From an uncultured Amylibacter sp. (GTDB lineage Bacteria > Pseudomonadota > Alphaproteobacteria > Rhodobacterales > Rhodobacteraceae), in NCBI GenBank assembly GCA_943846615.1, contig OX044354.1, forward strand, positions 372,001 through 436,000: a stretch of DNA of 64,000 nt, read 5' to 3'. The translations under genes were made by a program, and so were the position numbers. Within the stretch, counting starts at the first letter, position 1; the number at the start of each line of letters is the position of its first letter. Below the pieces are notes generated by a model. That model saw only the letters and a list, made by a program, of their open reading frames with translations, had not been told where the DNA came from and made no database searches. Shown one piece after another: positions 55,125 to 61,996 of this stretch.

Positions 55125-55139
55125 TGTGCGCACGCACAA
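55125..55139 (+). promoter_or_regulatory. TGC-rich dyad upstream of phaR
   Basis: TGTGC-GCAC-GCACAA resembles the phasin-promoter dyads and ends 17 nt before the phaR ATG, directly upstream of the ribosome-binding site. It is a candidate autoregulatory PhaR site. Confidence 0.55.
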
Positions 55140-55156
55140 CGCGAAGGTACCACACA

Positions 55157-55762
55157 ATGGTAAAGCCAAATTCAGACACCAAAAAAAAATCTGACGCAGC
55201 CACTCCTGAAGCTATTGTGATCAAAAAATACGCTAATCGTCGCCTCTATAACACCGACAGCAGCAAATATATCGTCCAACAAGACGTGATCGACATGATC
55301 AACTCTGGCGTTAGCTTTAGTGTCGAAGATGCGAAAACAGGTGAAGACATCACCCGCGCGATCCTAAACCAGATAATTTTTGAACAAGAAACCCAGGATA
55401 CCGATTTTCTGTTACCGCTGGAGTTCCAAAAACAGTTGATCCGCATGTACAATGACACCTACAGTCACATGATTCCGGACTTCTTGACCCAGTCCATCAC
55501 CTATTTCGCCCAAGAGCGTAGCCAGATGACTAAAGTTTGGCAGGAGATGATGGCGCAAAACACCGACAGTTTTGTTAAGTACTCCCAAAAATTGGCATTG
55601 CAAAATATGGATATGTTCCGCAAAACGTGGGATGTGTTTGATATGATGAAACCAACACAAGAAACTGAAAAAACACCAAAGTCCGAGCCCACCGATGGTT
55701 TAGACAAGATTCAAGAACAAATCGACGCGCTTCAGTCGCAGTTGCAGTCGATGAAAAGGTAA
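55157..55762 (+). CDS. phaR: Polyhydroxyalkanoate synthesis repressor PhaR
   Basis: A 201-residue DNA- and PHA-binding repressor. The N-terminal DNA-binding/accumulation domain has the signature VIKKYANRRLYNTDSSKYI (about 20-38) followed by GVSFSVEDAKTGEDITRAIL; the central PHB_acc repeat is LLPLEFQKQLIRMYNDTYSHMIPDFLTQSI, and the end is a coiled coil (LDKIQEQIDALQSQLQSM). PhaR binds TGC-rich DNA when polymer is absent and leaves it for nascent granules. Start ATG 55157 has a GAAGG site. The hydrolase gene follows at 3 nt. Confidence 0.92.
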   Translation: MVKPNSDTKKKSDAATPEAIVIKKYANRRLYNTDSSKYIVQQDVIDMINSGVSFSVEDAKTGEDITRAILNQIIFEQETQDTDFLLPLEFQKQLIRMYNDTYSHMIPDFLTQSITYFAQERSQMTKVWQEMMAQNTDSFVKYSQKLALQNMDMFRKTWDVFDMMKPTQETEKTPKSEPTDGLDKIQEQIDALQSQLQSMKR

Positions 55763-55765
55763 AGA

Positions 55766-56638
55766 ATGCAAAAAAAGATCACGCCACCTTACACACAACG
55801 CCATGTATTGGGCCTGAACTTTAACGGTTTTCACCGGATCAATTATCTGGAATGGGGCAACCCCAAAAACGATACGATGGTTTGCGTTCACGGCGTGACA
55901 CGCAATGCCCATGATTTCGATTTCTTCGCCCAGACTATGCACGAAAATCATCATCTGATTTGTCCCGATGTAGTTGGACGTGGTGAAAGCGACCATTTGA
56001 TCAACGGTCAGGGTTATGATTACCTGCAATACAACGCCGATATGAACGCCGTGCTGGCCCGTATTGATAAGCCCAAGGTCGACTGGCTGGGAACATCCAT
56101 GGGCGGAATCATTGGCATGGTTTTGGCCAGCCTGCCCCAAACCCCGATCAAACGTTTGATCCTGAACGATATTGGCCCTGAAATCACCCGAGATTCGTTG
56201 ACGACGATTGGCGAATACATTGGCCGCGCCCCTGATTTTCGCAGCCGCGCCAAGCTGAAGGAATACATTCGCAATATCTACACCGAATTCCACCCCATGT
56301 CCGAAGACGATTGGGATGCCATGGCGGAAACATCAACTGTGCGTACAAAAACCGGCAAATATAAATTACGACTGGATCCCGCAATCGGTGATGCCTTTCG
56401 CGAATCTATTTCGTTGTTTGATATTGATATGTGGGACACTTGGCAGGCCATTCACTGCCCTATCTTGATCCTGCGCGGCAAAGAATCCTCATTCTTCTCC
56501 AAGGAAGTGGCGGATAAAATGGTGGCCACAAATCCTGACGCAACATTGGTAGAGTTAGAGGGCGCTGGTCATACTCCAACGCTGCGTAACGATGCACAGG
56601 TGAACGTTATTCGTGATTGGCTGGTCAAGAATCCATAA
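55766..56638 (+). CDS. Alpha/beta hydrolase
   Basis: A 290-residue hydrolase. HGVTRNAHDFD at 42-52 is the oxyanion-hole region, the nucleophile is S111 in GTSMGG, and the base is the histidine in LEGAGHTPTL near the C-terminus, with an acid probably in the LRGKESSFF region. It starts 3 nt after the phaR stop, so it is co-transcribed with a PHA regulator; a role as esterase for PHA oligomers or acyl-CoA is plausible but not shown. It lacks a lipid-granule depolymerase signature that I recognise. Confidence 0.78.
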   Translation: MQKKITPPYTQRHVLGLNFNGFHRINYLEWGNPKNDTMVCVHGVTRNAHDFDFFAQTMHENHHLICPDVVGRGESDHLINGQGYDYLQYNADMNAVLARIDKPKVDWLGTSMGGIIGMVLASLPQTPIKRLILNDIGPEITRDSLTTIGEYIGRAPDFRSRAKLKEYIRNIYTEFHPMSEDDWDAMAETSTVRTKTGKYKLRLDPAIGDAFRESISLFDIDMWDTWQAIHCPILILRGKESSFFSKEVADKMVATNPDATLVELEGAGHTPTLRNDAQVNVIRDWLVKNP

Positions 56639-56641
56639 AAA

Positions 56642-56668
56642 GATGCGGAACCAATTCGACCCCGCATC
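56642..56668. terminator. Terminator between convergent hydrolase and dehydrogenase genes
   Basis: GATGCGG and CCGCATC form a 7-bp stem, followed on the plus strand by CTTATTTTT; AAAAA precedes it for the minus strand. Confidence 0.75.
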
Positions 56669-56675
56669 CTTATTT

Positions 56676-58157
56676 TTATGCTTTGACTGACGTACAGATG
56701 TATTTCAACTCCAGGAAGTCTTCGATTCCGTGATGAGAACCTTCGCGGCCCAATCCAGATTGTTTAACACCGCCAAATGGTGCAACTTCTGTGGAAATGA
56801 TGCCTGAGTTCACGCCAACAATCCCATATTCCAAGCCCTCTTGCATCCGCGTTACACGGCTTAGATCGTTTGAGTAGAAATACGATGCCAATCCAAAGAT
56901 CGTGTCATTCGCTGCGGCAAGAACCTCTTCTTCGGTGTCGAATTTGAACAATGGGGCAACGGGGCCGAATGTTTCATCCTCTGTCACCATCATTTCGGAT
57001 GTCACACCCGTCAAAATCGTTGGTTCAAAAAATGTTCCGCCCAATGCATGGCGTTTACCGCCGGCCAAAACCTTGGCACCTTTGGATGTTGCATCTGCAA
57101 TATGTTCTTCAACCTTGGCAATTGCTTTTGAATCTATCAAAGGGCCATTGATCGTACCCTCTTCCAGACCATCACCAACGGTCATGGCGTTCACCTTCGT
57201 CGCCAATTTTTCTGCGAAGGCGTCGTAAACACTGGCCTGCACATAAATACGGTTCGAACACACACAGGTCTGTCCGTTATTACGATACTTGGACACGATC
57301 GCACCATCTACCGCATCGTCCAAGTCCGCGTCATCAAACACGATGAATGGCGCGTTACCACCCAGTTCCAGCGACAGCTTCAAAATCTGATCCGCACTTT
57401 GGCGCATCAAAATACGGCCCACTTCGGTGGAACCTGTAAAGGTCAATTTACGAACACTTGGGTTTTGACAAAATTCCAACCCGATGTCGCTGGCGCGTGA
57501 TGATGTGATGATCGACAACAGTCCCTTTGGCAGGCCTGCGCGTTCGGCAATGATGCAAATCGCCAATGCAGACAACGGCGTTTGATTTGCTGGTCGTCCA
57601 ACAAACGAACAACCAGCCGCCAATGCAGGTGCCAACTTGCGTGCGATCATTGCAGATGGGAAATTCCATGGTGTAATCGCGGTAACGACACCAATCGGTT
57701 GTTTCAGCACAGTAATACGTTTGTCGCGCATATGTCCTGGTATTGTTTCACCATAAATACGCTTAGCTTCTTCGCCAAACCATTCAAAAAAGCTGGCGGA
57801 GTAGTTGACTTCACCAATACCTTCGGCCAGTGGCTTACCCATTTCAGCGGTCAGAATTGCGCCCAAATCTTCGGCGTTTTCCACCATCAATTGGTACATT
57901 TTGCGGATGACGCCTGCGCGTTCTTTGCCTGTCCATTTAGCCCACTTCTTTTGGGCAATCGCGGCCTGCTCAATGGCATGTTTGGCCGCAGCTACATCCA
58001 AATCTGGCAGACTTATTATCACATCACCACGTGCAGGATTGATTACATCAAATGTCTTACCATCCTTTGCATCCACCCATTCACCAGCGACATACGCTTG
58101 AGTCGCCAACAGGCTTGGGTCTTTCAAAAGAGATTTTAAGTTTGTTTTTTCTAACAT
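56676..58157 (-). CDS. gabD: NAD(P)-dependent succinate-semialdehyde dehydrogenase
   Basis: A 493-residue aldehyde dehydrogenase of the GabD subfamily that oxidises succinate semialdehyde to succinate. ITPWNFPSAMIARKLAPALAAG (161-182), the general base E265 in LELGGNAP, and the nucleophile C298 in NGQTCVCSNR with C300 as possible redox partner are seen; FGGVKQSGLGREGSHHGIEDFLELKY closes the protein. The usual lysine of the VxKPA motif is replaced by R188 (FVGRPANQTP), which could change coenzyme preference. I start at ATG 58157 (MLEKTNLKSLL); a GTG at 58202 would add 15 residues. Position beside the PHA locus supports a link through succinate semialdehyde. Confidence 0.85.
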   Translation of the reverse strand: MLEKTNLKSLLKDPSLLATQAYVAGEWVDAKDGKTFDVINPARGDVIISLPDLDVAAAKHAIEQAAIAQKKWAKWTGKERAGVIRKMYQLMVENAEDLGAILTAEMGKPLAEGIGEVNYSASFFEWFGEEAKRIYGETIPGHMRDKRITVLKQPIGVVTAITPWNFPSAMIARKLAPALAAGCSFVGRPANQTPLSALAICIIAERAGLPKGLLSIITSSRASDIGLEFCQNPSVRKLTFTGSTEVGRILMRQSADQILKLSLELGGNAPFIVFDDADLDDAVDGAIVSKYRNNGQTCVCSNRIYVQASVYDAFAEKLATKVNAMTVGDGLEEGTINGPLIDSKAIAKVEEHIADATSKGAKVLAGGKRHALGGTFFEPTILTGVTSEMMVTEDETFGPVAPLFKFDTEEEVLAAANDTIFGLASYFYSNDLSRVTRMQEGLEYGIVGVNSGIISTEVAPFGGVKQSGLGREGSHHGIEDFLELKYICTSVKA

Positions 58158-59163
58158 AGCGATATCCCAAGGAGGTTTTTGTATCTGCATAATCAGTTGC
58201 ACAAACCAAGCATGGACGCAATGAGAACCCTGCTTACAAACATAAGGCTTTCGTGATTTGATTACCTTGCTTAAATTTTAACGTAATTGAACAGATATGA
58301 TCGTTTTTTTAGCGTCTCGCTACTACTCGCGATGCCCAACTTTCACCTCTGTTTGCAAACCAGCGTTTCAACAATTCCGACATAGAAAAACGTTTAACAC
58401 AAGAAAATTCGGTTCATTTTCGTTATAATCTCTCGGTTCACGCAGGAATTCAAACGCTACAACATGAGACTAGACCTGTCGCGCATTGGTGCCGCTCCTT
58501 GCGATCATTTAAGCGGCTATCTGTTCAAAAGCCAATGAGCTTTTCCAAACTGAAACTGAATGTCTGAGCCTTGGATTGTAAAACCATTAATACATTCGAA
58601 GATAGCCAATTCGAGTGGTGCCCTGCTCGCTTTCTGTTTTGCGTCTTTCGCCAAAATTGGCCCAAACCTGTTCCACCAAAATCGTATCGTTTCGTGACAA
58701 ATATCAATTCCACTCTCATGCAAAATATCTTCTACTTGGCGCGAGCTGGAAGGAAAACAAACATAGTACATTACGGCCAGATTGATGATCTCGGGACTGG
58801 TTTTGAAATATTTAAAAGGATTTTTTCTTGGCCATAATCAAAACCAAGAACAACCTCGCCTCAGATTCGAAGTTCTTCTGACAAGATCAAAATGGGTATT
58901 TGGAGAATAAAAACATGACTAAAAGTAACTTAAATAAATAGTACCAAATGGGTAATTGGCGCCTTTCGATTAGAAAGATATTTACATAAGTTCATGGTTT
59001 AAGATCTAAGGAGAGTTTTGTTGCGTTTCGCATTGCGTGAAAACTATCGCGTTGAAGCCGCACCCGGTGAGCTAGGTTAAATTAACATTTAATCATAGTT
59101 TATATTCCTATACGAAAAGTTGTGTGCTAACCGCTACAAAAGCACTCGTTAATTGGTGGGAAA
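58158..59163. other. Non-coding, AT-rich junction region
   Basis: About 1 kb without an intact gene. It contains the decayed IS6 transposase fragment described separately, and base composition becomes visibly AT-rich from here to the window end. No tRNA, CRISPR or clear attachment site was recognised. It marks the boundary between the PHA locus and the sulfotransferase region. Confidence 0.5.
58517..58837 (-). pseudogene. IS6-family transposase remnant
   Basis: The minus strand reads NPFKYFKTSPEIINLAVMYY, then VCFPSSSRQVEDILHESG, then IDICHETIRFWWNRFGPILA, which is the N-terminal part of IS6/IS240-type transposases. There is no proper start codon (a stop precedes at 58838-58840) and the sequence degenerates after FGPILAKDAKQ, where the DDE catalytic domain should follow; HHSNW in another frame suggests frameshifts. 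No terminal inverted repeats were found. It indicates past insertion at the edge of the surface-polysaccharide region. Confidence 0.75.
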
Positions 59164-59922
59164 ATGAACAACACATTACAACAAATAACATCTGGAAATT
59201 TGCCAATGGGGCATATCCGTTGGCGAATGCGATATGGTACATTCGTTAGCGAAGCATACAAAGTGATGTACATGGAAACTCCTAAAAATGCATGTACGAC
59301 AACCAAACATGTTTATAATGAGCTTCAGGGTATAGAACGTTTAGAAGATCCTCATATGCGTAAAGACCGGGATATTCGCCCATCAATCATACAATTCCCC
59401 CTAAAGCAGCGAAAACAAATTTTATGTTCAAGTGATTATTATCGGTTTTGCGTTTTGCGTAATCCCGTGAAACGACTTATCTCGGGCTATAAAAACAAAA
59501 TCGTAAGAGACGTTAAAAACCCCAGCATTATAGAATTTTACAAAGCCATCTTAGATAGCAAGAATTTGAATGATAAAAACGACATTACATTTGATATTTT
59601 TGCGAATTACATTTTGGATCAACCCGATTCAGATAGGAACCCTCATTGGATGTCCCAAACCTCTTTGACGCTTGCTAATGATATAGATTATAATTTCATT
59701 GTAACCTTAGAAAATTATTCCCGAGATATGGCACATGTTCTGAAAGAAATTAATGCTACCCAAGAAGTACAGAATTCTATAGTGAAAATTCATAATTCCT
59801 CAAACAAAAATAAAATTTATGTCTCTCCAGAACTAACATCACGCATCGAACAAGAATATGCACTAGATATGGAACTCCACTCTGCGGCCTTAATACGGAA
59901 TGACAAACTTCTTCGAACATAA
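59164..59922 (+). CDS. Sulfotransferase family 2-type protein
   Basis: A 252-residue probable carbohydrate sulfotransferase using PAPS. The 5'-phosphosulfate-binding loop is TPKNACTTTKH (about 40-50) and the 3'-phosphate-binding motif is FCVLRNPVKRLISGYKNK (about 97-114). No signal peptide, so it is cytoplasmic. Acceptor sugar unknown. AT-rich and rich in Asn, Lys and Ile compared with genes left of 58 kb. It is flanked by two further sulfotransferase-type genes, suggesting a sulfated surface polysaccharide or lipid. Confidence 0.78.
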   Translation: MNNTLQQITSGNLPMGHIRWRMRYGTFVSEAYKVMYMETPKNACTTTKHVYNELQGIERLEDPHMRKDRDIRPSIIQFPLKQRKQILCSSDYYRFCVLRNPVKRLISGYKNKIVRDVKNPSIIEFYKAILDSKNLNDKNDITFDIFANYILDQPDSDRNPHWMSQTSLTLANDIDYNFIVTLENYSRDMAHVLKEINATQEVQNSIVKIHNSSNKNKIYVSPELTSRIEQEYALDMELHSAALIRNDKLLRT

Positions 59923-59965
59923 CTCATCAAACAATACAAATCTTGCATTATGATGTGATGTTGAC

Positions 59966-60595
59966 TTAGTAAGGTTTAGAATAACCAAACGCTTCGAAAT
60001 CGTCCCTAAATAAGCGATAGATCGTCACAAGATTATCCAGCGAAAGCTCCGCACGATTGGCGCTCGTCCTCTGGTTTGATTTTGGGCAAAATGCATTTCG
60101 GTGAAGCATGTTTTGCCCCTGATGTCCGAGCTTTGTTGCCAAAGCACTAAAATTTTGAGAAATATTTTCGAGTTTATACACCTCAGATATCAACTTGCCA
60201 TCTTCATATAAAAACGAAACTTGTTTTTTCCATTGCACGTGTTTGGCTTTCTGAATCTTGCAGAGATATTCATCAAAGGTACAATCAGCACCTAACTTTA
60301 ATTTTTGCCTAAGGTCACGGCGATCATTTAGATAATTATATTGTGAAACCAATCTATCAACTGGATTTCTAAACAATGAAAAAACGAAACATGAATTATA
60401 CATTGCGCTACCAATTTCTTGCTTAATTTGTACCGCCGTTAAATGCTGCAATCCCCCAGTTTGATATTTATTAAACTTTGCGCCTCCCCATAAATCTGAC
60501 ATAGACCGATCTTGTGGCCACAACATATCTTCAATCGATGTGCCACCCGTCTTGGGTATGTGGATGAATATAATTTTACGCTCTTGGCAAATCAT
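59966..60595 (-). CDS. Sulfotransferase family 2-type protein
   Basis: A 209-residue sulfotransferase. IIFIHIPKTGGTSIEDML (about 8-25) is the classic PAPS-binding P-loop-like motif, and FVFSLFRNPVDRLVSQYNYL (about 70-89) the 3'-phosphate motif. The protein is near-minimal in length but ends naturally. It lies on the opposite strand to the first sulfotransferase, convergent with it, and follows the larger sulfotransferase gene on the same strand by 43 nt. Confidence 0.82.
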   Translation of the reverse strand: MICQERKIIFIHIPKTGGTSIEDMLWPQDRSMSDLWGGAKFNKYQTGGLQHLTAVQIKQEIGSAMYNSCFVFSLFRNPVDRLVSQYNYLNDRRDLRQKLKLGADCTFDEYLCKIQKAKHVQWKKQVSFLYEDGKLISEVYKLENISQNFSALATKLGHQGQNMLHRNAFCPKSNQRTSANRAELSLDNLVTIYRLFRDDFEAFGYSKPY

Positions 60596-60638
60596 TTTAT
60601 TTAAACCTGTGATTTTATATCAGCTATCTATTGGTTAT

Positions 60639-61874
60639 TCACTTTCGTCTAAGGTTTGGGTTTTGATTTGGAAAGTTAACCTCTGGCGTTGGTTTCCCAA
60701 GAAATGGACACAGGTTTTCCCACCCTTCCCCTTCAGTAATTGACATCTCTAAAAACCGATCTTTTGGCTTATCCTCGAAAAAAGAGTAAACGCGCTTAGT
60801 GAAATAAGTGTATGCATCTGACCAATTATCATGCTGTGCGTAAAGGTTTGCCTCTAATTGCCCAGCTCGATTTCGATATCGCTTTTTTGCGGATGGATTA
60901 TTCAACTGCTTAGGGCCGTTGGTATCATGCTGGCTTACGTAGTGATCATTCACAGATTTGGCCCAGCTTTCAATTGGCCGCATTGTTAAAATGAATTTTG
61001 AATTCGGATACGTATGGTAAAGCCATTCGAATTGATGACTGATACTAATATCAGTAAATGCATCAAATAATAAAAAGTCTTCTTGATGGAGCAGATCACG
61101 TGTAATTGGGTTCCACCAGTGAACAGATTGATAACCCAGTATTTTCAATGCGCTATTCAAAGATGTGGTTCCGGTTCTACTCAAGCCAATGGCAAATACT
61201 TTCTCGGCATTGAAATCCGGATAATTTGGTGATGCAATTTTTTTTGCCGCAAAAAATAGAGGGCCCAAACGCCATTGCAAGCCTTGTTTATTAGGCGTTT
61301 TTTTCAACTCTGCAACTAAGGCTTCTAAATCCTCATAATCCTCCAAGATCAAACTTAATTCAGCTACAGTAATTTTTTCAGGCAAACATACAGCAGGGTT
61401 TTTCTGAATTGTAATTTGCAGTAGTGACTTTATTTCCGACAGATAGTCAATGCGTTGTCGTGCTGTTGCAAAATACTGGATAGTCTGAATTACGACATCA
61501 GCTTCATCGGCATTAAGACCTTGTTCTTTAGCTATGGCCACCAGCTCTTCTAATGTGGCGCGGGTCTTATCAAAATCTTGCCATTCTTGCCGAAATGCAT
61601 GAAACGCGCGTTCATATAGCGCGTCAGGCTTCATCTCCAAAATTCTTTCAAGATACTTAAGTGTAGCGACCCGATCACGTCTCGCAGTTGAAATTTTAAC
61701 CAGCGCACGAAGAGCGTCCAGTGATCTGGAATTTTTGGAAATCAAATTTTTAAAATGAACTTCAGCCAAGTCAAATTTTCCCGCCTCCAACAGCTCATAA
61801 CCAGATATTAACTCCGCTTGCGAGGTTTCGTTGCTTTTATCAAAGTTTGATTTTTTAAGATATTCTCTGAACAC
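60639..61874 (-). CDS. TPR-containing sulfotransferase
   Basis: A 411-residue protein. Residues 15-160 form TPR-like helical pairs (ELLEAGKFDLAEVHFKNLISKNSRSLDALRALV, ATLKYLERILEMKPDALYE). The sulfotransferase domain follows from about 222: KVFAIGLSRTGTTSLNSALKILGYQSVHW is the PAPS 5'-site, and SKFILTMRPIESWAKSVNDHY the 3'-site. This is the P-loop type with GLSRTGTTSL, different from the other two. It is divergent from the TPR-glycosyltransferase gene to its right; the 122-bp gap should hold both promoters. Confidence 0.8.
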   Translation of the reverse strand: MFREYLKKSNFDKSNETSQAELISGYELLEAGKFDLAEVHFKNLISKNSRSLDALRALVKISTARRDRVATLKYLERILEMKPDALYERAFHAFRQEWQDFDKTRATLEELVAIAKEQGLNADEADVVIQTIQYFATARQRIDYLSEIKSLLQITIQKNPAVCLPEKITVAELSLILEDYEDLEALVAELKKTPNKQGLQWRLGPLFFAAKKIASPNYPDFNAEKVFAIGLSRTGTTSLNSALKILGYQSVHWWNPITRDLLHQEDFLLFDAFTDISISHQFEWLYHTYPNSKFILTMRPIESWAKSVNDHYVSQHDTNGPKQLNNPSAKKRYRNRAGQLEANLYAQHDNWSDAYTYFTKRVYSFFEDKPKDRFLEMSITEGEGWENLCPFLGKPTPEVNFPNQNPNLRRK

Positions 61875-61996
61875 GGCTTCTCTTTAAATTATTTATCAAA
61901 ATAATAGCATAATACAATTTAATGTCACTGAGATTGCTTGATACACATAAGATAATTCGCTTATTCTCCACCCAAAATACGACGAGGGGCAGTCAA

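Noticed and set aside
58171..58176. AGGAGG as a ribosome-binding site near gabD
   Set aside because: It is on the plus strand, opposite to gabD, and no plus-strand gene follows it.
58571..58837. Plus-strand ORF in the IS6 remnant
   Set aside because: The opposite strand reads as a recognisable IS6 transposase N-terminus; the plus-strand frame is its shadow.
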